Under the pieces are notes generated by a model. It was not told where the DNA came from. It did not search any database and saw only the letters and a list, made by a program, of their open reading frames with translations. A DNA stretch of 64,000 nt from Endozoicomonas numazuensis. GTDB taxonomy: Bacteria; Pseudomonadota; Gammaproteobacteria; Pseudomonadales; Endozoicomonadaceae. The position numbers and the translations under genes were made by a program. The stretch lies in NCBI RefSeq assembly GCF_000722635.1, contig NZ_JOKH01000002.1, positions 618,073 through 682,072 on the forward strand. Reading direction: 5' to 3'. Shown in pieces: positions 1-8,802 of this stretch; the stretch's first letter is position 1; the number at the start of each line of letters is the position of its first letter.

Positions 1-3
1 ACC

Positions 4-747
4 CTACTGAGCCAGATCCAGCTGCATAAACGAACTCAGCCCATTCCCCGAAATCGACGTATCCGCCAGCACATCCACTTGTAAAGGAATGCTGGCGAAG
101 TCATCGGAGATAAAGCCCAGGTTCTGTACTGGTGAGAACTTCACCCGATGCACCCGGATGTTGAAGGGCAGACCTTCCTGGGCATCGTTCAACCCTTCCA
201 TAAACAGGGTAAATTCCCGTCCAGACTCTACCAGAGCCTGCACCATATTGGCCTTGAGCGGGGTGTAGCTGACCTTGATGCCCTGGTCGTCAATATCTCC
301 GCCCTCAATGACCTGAATGCCGGATTTCATTAGTTCGTAGTCGTCGCCTTCTACCAGTGTGGCGTCCTGGCTGTCTTTTACGGTAATGGTTTGCTTCAGA
401 TCCGGTAGTCGCTTGAAGGGAATCAGCTCACCGGCTACACCATGGGTCGTCAGAGCTTCATCGGTGACCGGTGTAGTTGAGGCTGCGGTGACATTACCTC
501 TCAGGGCCAGGGAGATATTACTGGCAGTAAAGTCATGGGCCACCAGGTTGGCGGTAATGCCCGACACCCGGCTGATAACATTACGGTTTCCGCCACCGCC
601 CAGATAGTTTTTCAGCTCTTTACGATCTTCTTCAAAACTGAAGTTAAATTCGCTGACATTGCCAATGGGTAACAGTGGAGCGGATTTGTCATAGGGCTGA
701 ATATGGATACTGCCTGCGCCGATAAAGCTGCGGTCGATAGTGGACAT
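4..747 (-). CDS. phage tail tube protein
   Basis: 247 residues, probably the major tail tube subunit of a siphovirus-type tail. The assignment rests on size, on a beta-rich sequence opening with a short conserved N-terminus (MSTIDRSF), on a central Ig-like stretch, and above all on position just after the tail terminator in a lambda-type order. The ATG at 745-747 follows an AAGGAG-type ribosome site. It is the last complete gene at the left window edge, so tape-measure and tip genes should lie beyond it. The family is inferred from gene order; individual residues are not diagnostic. Confidence 0.7.
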   Translation of the reverse strand: MSTIDRSFIGAGSIHIQPYDKSAPLLPIGNVSEFNFSFEEDRKELKNYLGGGGNRNVISRVSGITANLVAHDFTASNISLALRGNVTAASTTPVTDEALTTHGVAGELIPFKRLPDLKQTITVKDSQDATLVEGDDYELMKSGIQVIEGGDIDDQGIKVSYTPLKANMVQALVESGREFTLFMEGLNDAQEGLPFNIRVHRVKFSPVQNLGFISDDFASIPLQVDVLADTSISGNGLSSFMQLDLAQ

Positions 748-772
748 AGGAATCTCCTTCCTTGAAGAGGAT

Positions 773-1174
773 TTAAAAGACGGTTTCGAGGGTCAGGGTG
801 ATATCTGCAAAAGACAATTGTCCCTGCCTGGGGGCGATATCAAATTGGGTTTCTGAGAAAGTCAGTTTTCGGCATTGCTCTGCCAGGGCTTTATCACTGC
901 TCAGGGCTTGCCGAATCGTTCTTGTAAACTCCAGCAAGGCATAAGTCGCCCGGTCATTGGTGGGCACTACAGCACTGAGATTAAAAAGCCACTGATCTTT
1001 ACGACGACTGCCCTGCTGTTGCAGCTCGCTGATCGACTCCAGCTGCAGTAAGATGGCTGGCGGCTTCAGATCCTGCTCAACCCCGGTGGCAGCATAGCCC
1101 AGCAATACCTGGCTACACACTGTCTCCAGAACACCGACCAAAAGGCCAACCAATCGTTGTTCTGGATTAAGCAT
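773..1174 (-). CDS. tail terminator-like protein (gpU-like)
   Basis: 133 residues, matching the usual length of lambda gpU-type tail terminators, which cap the tail tube and join it to the head. Seen: small alpha/beta protein with an N-terminal helix (residues 1-25), a strand with LLQLESISEL and a C-terminal LSFADITLTLETVF strand. It lies between the gpZ-like gene (8-bp overlap) and the tail tube gene, the position of this function in lambda-like phages. Sequence identity of this family is low, so position carries most of the weight. Confidence 0.6.
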   Translation of the reverse strand: MLNPEQRLVGLLVGVLETVCSQVLLGYAATGVEQDLKPPAILLQLESISELQQQGSRRKDQWLFNLSAVVPTNDRATYALLEFTRTIRQALSSDKALAEQCRKLTFSETQFDIAPRQGQLSFADITLTLETVF

Positions 1175-1769
1175 GACCGGCTCCGTTTATGATGAAATTG
1201 AGTTCCTGCTGCATCAAAGTGGCAAACCGCTCCAGTAAAACCGGCTGGAGCTTTTCCAGTATCTGAATAGCACTGTTGAGGATCGGCAAAGTCTGCTTTT
1301 CCAAAGGCAAGCCCATCCACATCATGCGACCCGACTTTTTAGAGCGTTGGTATTTATGCTTCCAGTTGGCTTTGCGCTTGAAGACCATGGAGTGTGAAGC
1401 GTTGACCAGCTCCATCAAGAAAGCTCCTTCCCAGAAATGCCTGCCGGTTCTGACGCCTTTTTTCGTCTGTCTGGGCTTGCCCAGATAATGAGCCGGTATA
1501 TCCCAGGCACCGATCCAGACCACCAGACTGTAGCCTTCACTCCCCCGCTCTCCTTGCTGAAGTAGATTCACCTTGACCCGACCCAGCTCTTTCAACTTTT
1601 TCTGGGTCATGTTTTGCTCTCGGGCTAATGCTCTCAAGGTTCGTCGCTCGGCAAATCGAGACAGCTTCCTCAGCGACCTTCGGATGGCAAGCTGGAGGGT
1701 TTCCGGTGTGTTCTGGAAGTAGCGGATCAGTTCATCAATACTGTCATCCAGTTCAAGCTCCAGCTTCAT
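1167..1769 (-). CDS. phage minor tail protein Z-like (tail completion)
   Basis: 200 residues; resembles lambda gpZ-type tail completion proteins in length and basic composition. The N-terminal half is helical and rich in Arg (residues 27-50), followed by a beta-rich middle with a GAWDIPAHYLG segment and a GVRTGRHFWEGAF segment that recalls the aromatic/gly motif of this family. It overlaps its upstream neighbour (connector) by 17 bp and the tail terminator by 8 bp, showing tight translational coupling of the head-tail joining cluster. Confidence 0.65.
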   Translation of the reverse strand: MKLELELDDSIDELIRYFQNTPETLQLAIRRSLRKLSRFAERRTLRALAREQNMTQKKLKELGRVKVNLLQQGERGSEGYSLVVWIGAWDIPAHYLGKPRQTKKGVRTGRHFWEGAFLMELVNASHSMVFKRKANWKHKYQRSKKSGRMMWMGLPLEKQTLPILNSAIQILEKLQPVLLERFATLMQQELNFIINGAGHA

Positions 1770-2052
1770 GGAGTGACCACCAGTTCATCTGACCATCGCC
1801 TTTCAGTTTCCGGTCAATGGTCCATTGCTGTTCTGCTGAAATCACCTCATCGCCCCGACTCACCTTTACATCCGTAGCCAAGGCCAATGTAGTGACCTCT
1901 TGCAACACCTGTTCATAAGGGCCGGTAGGCACTAGCTCATGGGCAATAATACCAGTCACTTCCAGAATACTGTCGTTTGACTGTTTCAGGGTGACCGGCT
2001 GACCAAAAGAGGCCAGCACCTGCCGGTTCAGATCCTTCAGTTCATCTTGCAT
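1753..2052 (-). CDS. head-tail connector (gpFII-like)
   Basis: 99 residues, small beta-rich protein between the major capsid gene and the gpZ-like gene, the position of lambda FII, the protein that forms the docking surface for the tail. Visible beta strands include PVTLKQSNDSILEVTGIIA and QWTIDRKLKGDGQMNWWSL. Its ATG (2050-2052) lies inside the last codons of the capsid gene (16-bp overlap). Assigned from length and synteny; there is no catalytic motif to confirm it. Confidence 0.6.
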   Translation of the reverse strand: MQDELKDLNRQVLASFGQPVTLKQSNDSILEVTGIIAHELVPTGPYEQVLQEVTTLALATDVKVSRGDEVISAEQQWTIDRKLKGDGQMNWWSLHEAGA

Positions 2053-3032
2053 TGGATCACGGCTCTTGGCTTCAGGCAGATGGGCAGCGGGTTGGACTGG
2101 GTGTGAACCTGTACACCCTTATCGAAGTCGATAATCTTCTGTTTGGCGTACCGGGGCAGGCCGATAGTATTGACGGTTTCGATAAAGTCCGCCGGAGCAA
2201 ACCAGGTGCGGAAGATACCGGTACCTTCCGGGATCACATAAGCTTCATCCGGCTGAATAAAAGGCAAATCACCTACCTGTCCCCGGTACTCTTCCCAGTC
2301 GATATCACCGAACCGGAATCCGGCCTTGGGATCGTTGCGCAGCAGAGCACTGTCCTGGTGGCGATGGTAGGCATCTTTCACATAATCGTGCCCAACCAGA
2401 CCGTCATAAAAGTCAGCACCACAAAAGCCCCTTAGTCCTGTATAGGGTTGCGCTCCCAAAGCCTTGTCTACCTTCCTGCGAAGAGCCACACACTCCAGCC
2501 GGACATCGGTCTCAGCCACACTGAATTTGAAGGTATGCGTCTGCTGGGTCACCCCGAACTCCTGAAACAGGTCATAAATGACACTGGAGCCATCGGCATC
2601 CAGAATCTGTCCCTTGATCGCGCCTAGCCTCAGATGCTCCAGAGTGACTTCATGATTGGCGTTCATATCCGACAGCCGCTGATTAACGACGGTACGCACA
2701 CCTTCCAGAGCACTCTCCGAGCCAAAGGCCCGCACATTGCGCACCTCATCCGCAATGATGGTGGAGTCATAAGGGATATGGGGAATCACAAAGCTGCGTA
2801 CCTTGCGTTTACCTCCCCGAGCCTGGGCAGCCGGAGCACCCCGCTCAGAGGTAGGCAACAGGATCAGCTCTCCATTCCGGGACTCCACAATAGCCGTGGT
2901 GGTATTGATACCACTTTCAGTAAACAGGCCCAGCTCCCCAATACGACCGGGTTTATAGGGCATATCGTTAAGGGTCGCAGTCAGACTGGTAAGACTGAAA
3001 GCGTCATTATTAAAAATATCCAGCAGGTTCAT
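2037..3032 (-). CDS. major capsid protein, gpE family
   Basis: 331 residues, close to lambda gpE (341). Forms the icosahedral shell with the HK97-type fold. Family features seen: N-terminal NDAFSLTSLTATLNDMPYKP, the SFVIPHIPYDSTIIADEV segment around residue 80-97, LEHLRLGAIKGQILDADGS around 131-149 and the C-terminal FNTxG-like ETVNTIGLPRYAK segment near residue 285. It follows the decoration gene with a 4-bp overlap, as gpD-gpE in lambda. One of the most secure structural calls here. Confidence 0.9.
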   Translation of the reverse strand: MNLLDIFNNDAFSLTSLTATLNDMPYKPGRIGELGLFTESGINTTTAIVESRNGELILLPTSERGAPAAQARGGKRKVRSFVIPHIPYDSTIIADEVRNVRAFGSESALEGVRTVVNQRLSDMNANHEVTLEHLRLGAIKGQILDADGSSVIYDLFQEFGVTQQTHTFKFSVAETDVRLECVALRRKVDKALGAQPYTGLRGFCGADFYDGLVGHDYVKDAYHRHQDSALLRNDPKAGFRFGDIDWEEYRGQVGDLPFIQPDEAYVIPEGTGIFRTWFAPADFIETVNTIGLPRYAKQKIIDFDKGVQVHTQSNPLPICLKPRAVIQCKMN

Positions 3033-3409
3033 CCCTGTTCTCCTGTCCTGAGAATGATGTCCAGTGACGTCAGCTCACTGACAGCCGTCGTCTTTTGTTC
3101 GTCGGTAATCCCTTCGGGCCAGACCAGCAACTCCTGATCAACTTCTGCCAGCCGGGCAATAATGACGCCTTCCCCTCCGGTGGCATCCGTAGTGACATGA
3201 TCCCAAAGCACACCAGCTGCCATTTGCAACCCCGTATCAGCTGCTGGGTCCAAAGGCCCATACACATCCGTGGATGTATTTTTGCCAAGGATGGTACCCG
3301 GCAGTAGCGTCAGATCGGCAGCCAGTTCAACCAGCTCCCGGCTGATGCTGTTGTTTCCTTCAGACACGATAAATTCGCCAGCATGCACTGGCTCTGTCAT
3401 CACAGGCAT
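3029..3409 (-). CDS. head decoration protein, gpD family
   Basis: 126 residues; lambda gpD is 110. This trimeric protein binds the expanded capsid and stabilises it. Family features: an N-terminal EPVHAGEFIVSEGNN segment, LLPGTILGK in the middle, and an AGVLWDHVTTDATGG / GVIIARLAEVDQELLVWPEG stretch typical of the gpD fold. It sits directly upstream of the capsid gene, with translational coupling (ATG of gpE overlaps the stop here). Confidence 0.88.
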   Translation of the reverse strand: MPVMTEPVHAGEFIVSEGNNSISRELVELAADLTLLPGTILGKNTSTDVYGPLDPAADTGLQMAAGVLWDHVTTDATGGEGVIIARLAEVDQELLVWPEGITDEQKTTAVSELTSLDIILRTGEQG

Positions 3410-3460
3410 GGTTGAGTTCCTTTGAGTGGGAAAGGGGATTATTAGAAAATGAGAGAGGAA

Positions 3461-4444
3461 TCAGGCAGCCGACTGCCCGTTGCGCTTTCGGTAAACAGCC
3501 TGGGTATCCACCAGTGGCTGGATCTTTTTATCCTGGTGATCCGGGGTCAGCTGGTTATTGATGCTTTCATCATCCTGCAAGAGCAGATCAAACAGTTCAG
3601 TGCGTACCTGGGCTTCGGTCTTGCCAGACTGAATATATTTTCCGGCTCGATCTTCACAGTGCGCGGCTGCACATAGAGACTTAATGGTCTCACATTCCGC
3701 CAAACGCGCTTTGACGTCCTCAATACCCTGCTGCTGCCGAACAAAGGTTTCCGCCATTTCCGGGTAGCCTGCCTGATTGCACAGGGTCATCACCGCCAGC
3801 GCATGAGCACCTTTATTATCTTCAGATTCAAAACTGGCAGGTTGAGGCGGATGCATAAAACTGGAGAGATCAAAGTGAGCCGCCATTTTCACTGGCGCTT
3901 CCACACCATCAATCAGGCCATGACCTTCGGCTTCGGTGGCAGTGAACCAGGTCTCCTCGTCCATCAGTTTCAGCATGGCTTCCAGATCCAGTTCACACCG
4001 ATTGCAATAGGTCTGGGCAATCACCTCCGTGGTTTTGTCCAGCATATCCGCCATTTTGCGCAACTCACCGGCATCACCACCGACCCAGCCGAAGGGGTTG
4101 TGGATCATCAGCAGGGCATTCTCGGCCATATGAACCGTGTCGCCTGCCATAGCAATGACACTGGCTATACTGGCCGCCAGTCCTTCAATACGGACATGGA
4201 TAGAGGCATTGTGGTAACGCAGCGCGTTGTAGATGGCTACCCCATCAAACACCGAGCCACCGGGGCTGTTGATCCGAACGGTAATTTCATCTGTATCCAG
4301 ATCTTTCAGGTTGCTGACCAGCTGCCGGGCAGAGAGTCCTGCCCAGTCGCCAATCACATCATAAATCAGCAACTCCGCCGGTTGGCCGGACTGGTTCTTT
4401 AATGTGTACCAGGCCCGGTTCTTATTGAGCGGCTTTTTGTTCAT
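3461..4444 (-). CDS. ClpP-like prohead maturation protease
   Basis: 327 residues from the ATG at 4442-4444, chosen because GAGGA lies about 10 nt upstream; longer in-frame starts would run deep into the portal gene. S14-type fold: VRINSPGGSVFDGVAIYNAL carries the nucleophilic Ser, and ALLMIHNPFGW carries the His of the catalytic site. The C-terminal ~120 residues are charged and helical, probably the internal scaffold as in fused protease/scaffold proteins. Overlaps the portal gene by 23 bp. Cleaves scaffold and portal/capsid termini during head maturation. Confidence 0.88.
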   Translation of the reverse strand: MNKKPLNKNRAWYTLKNQSGQPAELLIYDVIGDWAGLSARQLVSNLKDLDTDEITVRINSPGGSVFDGVAIYNALRYHNASIHVRIEGLAASIASVIAMAGDTVHMAENALLMIHNPFGWVGGDAGELRKMADMLDKTTEVIAQTYCNRCELDLEAMLKLMDEETWFTATEAEGHGLIDGVEAPVKMAAHFDLSSFMHPPQPASFESEDNKGAHALAVMTLCNQAGYPEMAETFVRQQQGIEDVKARLAECETIKSLCAAAHCEDRAGKYIQSGKTEAQVRTELFDLLLQDDESINNQLTPDHQDKKIQPLVDTQAVYRKRNGQSAA

Positions 4445-5915
4445 CGTTTTCAGGTTCCTCTTCCATGAAGGTGTTATTTGTTTCTTGAGTTCTGGCATCA
4501 CTGTCGTATTGCAGTTCCAGCCCATCGGCCCGTTGATTGTCTGCTGCGATCTCATCGTCAATCTGCTCACTGTCGTAGCCTTGTTCAGACACTACTTCCG
4601 AGCGAGACTTAAAACCGCTGCGAACTGCCAGATTCTGGGACTGCACATCCTGAACCGGATGGATATAGGCCCAGCCCTGGGGAATCCATTTCACCTTGCG
4701 ATAGTGAGTTGGGTTTCGATGAAAGTCCGGGGCTGAGATTGCCCCACTGAGTACGGCCAGTTCCAGCCACCGCTTCCAGACCGGGCGACAGAGCTGGAAC
4801 ACCAAAAGATTATGCTGGATCTGTTGAATACGACGACGAAACTCGTTGAGCACTACCCGTAAAGCCCGATCACTGACGCCTTTCATATCGCCGGACAGAA
4901 TCTCATAAGGCAGGCCTATTCCAGCAGAGACCGCCATCAGCTGCTGGCGGATAAAATCCGGGTAGTTACTGGCCGCTCCGGGAGGCGTGTTAAACGTAAT
5001 TTCCTCACCCGGCGACAATTCCTGCATAGTACCCGGCTCCATCGCCACCATAGGGACACCTTGCAGGTCATAGACAATGGGACGACCCGTCAACGGATCG
5101 ACCTTTTCCGTTTCGGGAGCCGGTTTGGTAATAAAACCGGTGAACAGGTTGGCGATTTCCTGTCTCAGCAGGGTGGCGTCATCAAACTTGTCCAGGTGGT
5201 ACATTCTCAGTAGCACCTGGCTCAACAGGGGTTGCCCCCGCAACTGCCCTGGCCGCAGCGGTTCATAAAGATGCATCACCTGATCGGCAGGCACCCGTCG
5301 CAAGTCGGCGGTATCCAATGTGGTGTAATCCGAAGGATGCTGCTTGTGCATCCAGTAGGCCACCCGCTGTCCGATGGCATTAAACTCAATACCGGCCCGG
5401 ATCTTGTGGCCCTTTTTGAGATCATCGTTGTAATCCCAGGGGACAAACTCCGCTTCCAGCAATTGCAGTTGTAACGGCACACTCAATCCATCACCGGGTT
5501 TGCGGGGACGGAAGCGAACAAAACACTCTCCTGCTTCCAGTACCGAGCGCATGGCGAGGGCCTGCTGGCCGTAAAAATCAAGCTGGCCATCGGCATCGGA
5601 CTCATCGGTCCAGTCCAGAAACAAAGCCTGTAGTTCTTTACGAAACACGTCATCTTTGGCTTCTGACTTGGGCTTAATGCCGGTGCCGACAATATTAGCA
5701 ACCAGCTTTTCCAGCCCGGAAGCCGCCCAGGGATCATTGCGAATCGCGGCCCGGGAACGGTTGATCAGGGTACCAAGGTTTCCGGTCAATGAGTTATTGG
5801 GGCCGGTAGCAGGTGCGATCCAACTCTGACTTCTTCTCCCCTGGCCAGCAGAGGTATAAGCCAGGTTTTTCAGCTCAGGTAGCAGCCAGCCTGCGATGCG
5901 ATGTCGAAGCTTCAT
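4422..5915 (-). CDS. phage portal protein, lambda gpB family
   Basis: 497 residues (lambda gpB 533). Forms the dodecameric DNA-entry ring at one capsid vertex. Seen: N-terminal GPNNSLTGNLGTLINRSRAA, the NDPWAASGLEKLVANIVGTG helix at about residues 60-80, DQVMHLYEPLRPGQLRGQPLLS around 211-232 and AVSAGIGLPYEILSGD around 332-347, all typical of the gpB/SPP1-like lambda portal family. It abuts the gpW-like gene with no gap. C-terminus is acidic (MEEEPENDEQ). Confidence 0.92.
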   Translation of the reverse strand: MKLRHRIAGWLLPELKNLAYTSAGQGRRSQSWIAPATGPNNSLTGNLGTLINRSRAAIRNDPWAASGLEKLVANIVGTGIKPKSEAKDDVFRKELQALFLDWTDESDADGQLDFYGQQALAMRSVLEAGECFVRFRPRKPGDGLSVPLQLQLLEAEFVPWDYNDDLKKGHKIRAGIEFNAIGQRVAYWMHKQHPSDYTTLDTADLRRVPADQVMHLYEPLRPGQLRGQPLLSQVLLRMYHLDKFDDATLLRQEIANLFTGFITKPAPETEKVDPLTGRPIVYDLQGVPMVAMEPGTMQELSPGEEITFNTPPGAASNYPDFIRQQLMAVSAGIGLPYEILSGDMKGVSDRALRVVLNEFRRRIQQIQHNLLVFQLCRPVWKRWLELAVLSGAISAPDFHRNPTHYRKVKWIPQGWAYIHPVQDVQSQNLAVRSGFKSRSEVVSEQGYDSEQIDDEIAADNQRADGLELQYDSDARTQETNNTFMEEEPENDEQKAAQ

Positions 5916-6116
5916 TCAGATGCCTTTGCTGGAATAGATCCCGTACTGCCGGGGTCGCTTCTGCTGTTTAATCAATTCCCGCTCAATGGCCTGAAGTCGT
6001 CTTTCCATCTCGGAGAAACTGGCGTATTCCACCTTGCGGCCTTCGAACTCTACTGTGCGGGTTTCTCTGAGTAGCACAGCTCTCTTCAAAGCCTGGTATT
6101 CAGCTTCTGTGATCAT
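5916..6116 (-). CDS. head-tail joining protein, gpW family
   Basis: 66 residues; lambda gpW is 68. gpW binds below the portal and stabilises packaged DNA before tail joining. The protein is short and basic, with the AxLERELIKQQ-like second helix and an RTVEFEGRKVEYASFSEM beta hairpin, the core of the gpW fold. It lies between terminase large subunit and portal, exactly the lambda order A-W-B. Starts at ATG and ends immediately before the portal ATG. Confidence 0.85.
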   Translation of the reverse strand: MITEAEYQALKRAVLLRETRTVEFEGRKVEYASFSEMERRLQAIERELIKQQKRPRQYGIYSSKGI

Positions 6117-6119
6117 GCG

Positions 6120-7967
6120 TTATCCATTTAAATAGCTGCTGCGAGAGAATCGCCGGGATCTGGTATGGGTCAAAGCTTCGGGTTCAGAAGCTTCTATCAT
6201 AACTTCTGGCTCCGGACGTTGAGCGGCCAGCTGCTCCAGATTCAATCCCCGGTGTTGCTGCAAGATACGCACAGCAGTCAGAGCATAAACGCGGCAGTCC
6301 AAAGCTTCATTACGTTTCTTGCGAGCATCCCACTCAAAGTAAGCGACTCCATGCTTGTACTTGCGAACCTTCTCTTCTGCGGTGGCCTGCTTGAAGTAAT
6401 CTTCATCGAAACAATCTTTCACCGGCCAGTGGCAGTAGCCTGCCCCCGGTTCCAGAATTCGGTAACGTTGGTAAATCAGTTCTTTGGCCGTGTCGGTGCC
6501 CACCAGAGTCAGGTAGACACCTTTCTTGTTCCGTGTCTTGGGGAAAGTGGCAATCGGTTTGCCAGACTGGGACGCCCCTTTAATCGGAATCAGCCAGTCG
6601 GCACCCTGCTTGCGGGAAAAGGCATAAACCTCATCAGTAAAGTGACCGCCGGAATCCATACAGATCTGGGCCAGGTTCATCAAGACGCCGTCCTGCCGCC
6701 GGTAAGCGGTTCTGAGTTTGTCCGCCAGAATCTTCCAGATTTCGGGTCTGCTCAGATCACCATAGAGCCGGATATAATCAATGGACCAGCTCTCCTCACC
6801 GGCACCCCAGCCCACCACTTCGTACTCCACCCGGTCATCCTGAACATCGATGCCACAGGTCAGTACTTCTACCGGCCAGGGTACTTCAGCGACATAATGC
6901 TCACGACGCTGGTAAAGCAGCTCATAATCAACGCTTTCACCGGCTTCCTGCCAGGTCTGGCCCAGTACCGTATTGGTCCAGTCTTTTAATAAAACAGGGT
7001 CATCCTTGGCAGCCAGGAAATCCGCCACCGCCTCTTTCCAGCTGTACCAGCCGTTGGGGCTGTAAAGTGAGCTCAGATGATAGCCCCGGATCTTGCCGTC
7101 ACTCTCTGCGTTCTGGGGCTCCCACCGCCCATTCTCCAGCAACCTAGGCTTATCATGTTCCTGCATTTGATGCTGACACTGGATGCATTCAAAACAAGCC
7201 GTCTCCGGGTTCTGGTTTTCAAACTTGATCTGCTGCCATTCTATGGGCTGCCTGTGTCCACAATTCACACAAGGCACATAGTATTGCCGCTGATCACTGG
7301 ACTGGTAGGCCGATTCAATCTTGCTGGCTCCGGCAATATTGGGTGTGGAGACCATTAGAATCTTGCGATTACGGGAAAACGTCGCAGTTCGTTTAATTGC
7401 CAGATTGATAGGGCTACCTTCCCCATCCACATCATCTTCGTAGGCATCTATTTCATCCAGAAACAGAAACCGGGCAGGCATGGAGCGTAGCCCTGTAGCT
7501 GAATTAGCTCCGGTGATGATCAGCACGCCATTGGGAAATTCCTTCACCAGTTGAGTGTTGCCAGAATCTCGTGAACGCGCATCCTTGACTCGCTCACGAA
7601 GCACGGGCATCTCCTCAATCATGGGGGCAATACGCTGCTTGGAAGTCCGCTTCGCCATATCCAGCGTCGGCAGCACATACATCATGGGGCCGGGGGTATG
7701 GTGGATTACATAGCCCAGCCAACAGTTGCCGCTCTCAGTTCCTCCCACCTGCGCACCTTTCATGAATGCTACCCGTTCCACATCGGAAGAGGGGGACAGG
7801 CAATCCATAATCTCTTTGAGGTAGGGTGTCCGAGAGGTTCGCCAGCGACCGGCTTCCTTGGCGGCTTTCATAGGCAGAATGCGGTATTCATCCGCCCACT
7901 CCGATACCATCAGTCGTGTATCGGGCTTCAGACCCGCAAAAAAACCATCCAGGTAAGGTGAACTCAT
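6120..7967 (-). CDS. terminase large subunit, gpA family
   Basis: 615 residues (lambda gpA 641). Motor and endonuclease that cuts and packages DNA. The ATPase domain has a Walker A-like GAQVGGTES at 71-79 and a Walker B FLFLDEID at 167-174; the nuclease domain begins near 370 with CGIDVQDDRVEYEVVGWG, whose Asp residues bind the metals. A CxxC pair is visible around 233-236 and 258-261 (VNCGHR and CFECIQCQHQ), a zinc-ribbon-like insert. The start overlaps the small subunit stop (ATGA), so the two subunits are coupled. Confidence 0.94.
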   Translation of the reverse strand: MSSPYLDGFFAGLKPDTRLMVSEWADEYRILPMKAAKEAGRWRTSRTPYLKEIMDCLSPSSDVERVAFMKGAQVGGTESGNCWLGYVIHHTPGPMMYVLPTLDMAKRTSKQRIAPMIEEMPVLRERVKDARSRDSGNTQLVKEFPNGVLIITGANSATGLRSMPARFLFLDEIDAYEDDVDGEGSPINLAIKRTATFSRNRKILMVSTPNIAGASKIESAYQSSDQRQYYVPCVNCGHRQPIEWQQIKFENQNPETACFECIQCQHQMQEHDKPRLLENGRWEPQNAESDGKIRGYHLSSLYSPNGWYSWKEAVADFLAAKDDPVLLKDWTNTVLGQTWQEAGESVDYELLYQRREHYVAEVPWPVEVLTCGIDVQDDRVEYEVVGWGAGEESWSIDYIRLYGDLSRPEIWKILADKLRTAYRRQDGVLMNLAQICMDSGGHFTDEVYAFSRKQGADWLIPIKGASQSGKPIATFPKTRNKKGVYLTLVGTDTAKELIYQRYRILEPGAGYCHWPVKDCFDEDYFKQATAEEKVRKYKHGVAYFEWDARKKRNEALDCRVYALTAVRILQQHRGLNLEQLAAQRPEPEVMIEASEPEALTHTRSRRFSRSSYLNG

Positions 7968-8455
7968 GGTCGACTCAGCTCGTTTAGAATGGTTTCAAGT
8001 TCATCCACCAATAACTGACGAATCTTTGCTGGATCACTCTCTGCAGCCAGGACATCCGCCTGCCGATCAGGAATGCCCAGCAACGCATCCCTCACCATCC
8101 TGCCCGCACTGAACGCTTCTTCCTTGACCCTGGCTGCATCGGTCAGCTTCCCTGTCTCTTTTTCGTATTCAATCTTCGCCATCTTGGCCTTGAAGGCTTC
8201 CCGCATAGTGCGAGCTGTGACGAAATCCACCGCCTGTCGTGAATCAGTGGGCGCTGCGGGTAGAACACTCTGGCGTGGAGGTTCGGTGCGCAGGACGGTA
8301 GAAGGCTCTGACTGGGCATCAATGGCCGCCAGAGCCGCTTGCGGGTCAACCTTCCCTTTGACCAGCTGGATCTTGCCAGCCTTGACCAGCTTGCTGACAT
8401 ATTGCCGACTCCAGCCTTGCTTTCTGGCAAATTCTGACTGCGAAATGAGTGCCAT
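7964..8455 (-). CDS. terminase small subunit, Nu1-like
   Basis: 163 residues (lambda Nu1 181). DNA-binding subunit that recognises the packaging site. The N-terminus is a winged-helix/HTH: SQSEFARKQGWSRQYVSKLVKAGKI at residues 5-29. The middle is basic and helical with RTMREAFKAKMAKIEYEKETGKL, and the C-terminal part (VRDALLGIPDRQADVLAAESD, LVDELETILNELSR) is the typical subunit-interaction region. Direct repeats immediately upstream of its start may be its binding sites. Confidence 0.85.
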   Translation of the reverse strand: MALISQSEFARKQGWSRQYVSKLVKAGKIQLVKGKVDPQAALAAIDAQSEPSTVLRTEPPRQSVLPAAPTDSRQAVDFVTARTMREAFKAKMAKIEYEKETGKLTDAARVKEEAFSAGRMVRDALLGIPDRQADVLAAESDPAKIRQLLVDELETILNELSRP

Positions 8456-8463
8456 AGCTGTCT

Positions 8464-8510
8464 ATATGCCTCCTCTGTCCCGCTGTGGCCGGATATGCCC
8501 TCCTGTGTCC
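8464..8510. repeat. two direct repeats upstream of terminase small subunit (possible cosB-like sites)
   Basis: Two near-identical copies, ATATGCCTCCTCTGTCC at 8464-8480 and ATATGCCCTCCTGTGTCC at 8493-8510, 29 bp apart and 9 bp upstream of the Nu1-like gene. In lambda the terminase small subunit binds R sites in cosB just before Nu1. The same role is inferred here from position only. Confidence 0.4.
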
Positions 8511-8513
8511 GAC

Positions 8514-8536
8514 AAGCTATTGATTATTAATAGCTT
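8514..8536. promoter_or_regulatory. inverted repeat in divergent intergenic region, possible operator
   Basis: AAGCTATT (8514-8521), 7-bp spacer, AATAGCTT (8529-8536), a perfect 8-bp inverted repeat between the minus-strand packaging genes and the plus-strand small-protein module. AT-rich arms make an RNA terminator unlikely, so a protein-binding operator for the divergent promoters is the more likely reading. Confidence 0.35.
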
Positions 8537-8608
8537 TTTCTTGATAACCAGCAGTTATAGAGCCTTACTGTACCTAACGCCAACAAGCATCAAAGAAAGG
8601 AAACAGGC

Positions 8609-8782
8609 ATGAACAAGAAGACCGAACAAGCCCTGGAAGAAATCGCCCAAAAGACCCTGCTGATGGACACCCTCAAAACCCGCGATACCCCGGGAGACTT
8701 CACAGATGTCGCCGTATGGCAAGTCAGAAGGGCTTTGGAGCAGGCTTATCAACTGGGCCTGAAACAGGGCAAAGAACAATAA
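8609..8782 (+). CDS. DUF6900-like small phage protein
   Basis: 57 residues, ATG at 8609 preceded by GAAAGGAAACAGGC. It reads as a compact helical domain: ALEEIAQKTLLMDTLKTR, then DFTDVAVWQVRRALEQAYQLG. The TLxTRxxxxxDFxxVAVWxxxxALExAYxxG pattern resembles what I recall of the DUF6900 family, found in phage and mobile elements. Function unknown. It heads a four-gene plus-strand module inside an otherwise minus-strand prophage arm, and is followed 20 bp later by the DUF3489 gene. Confidence 0.7.
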   Translation: MNKKTEQALEEIAQKTLLMDTLKTRDTPGDFTDVAVWQVRRALEQAYQLGLKQGKEQ

Positions 8783-8802
8783 CCCCCGAAAGGAGAAGCA
8801 CC

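Noticed and set aside
3803-4402. 199-residue plus-strand open frame
   Set aside because: Antisense to the ClpP-like prohead protease; no homology and no ribosome site.
6165-6989. 274-residue plus-strand open frame
   Set aside because: Lies entirely opposite the terminase large subunit gene, with low-complexity aromatic/leucine content typical of antisense frames.
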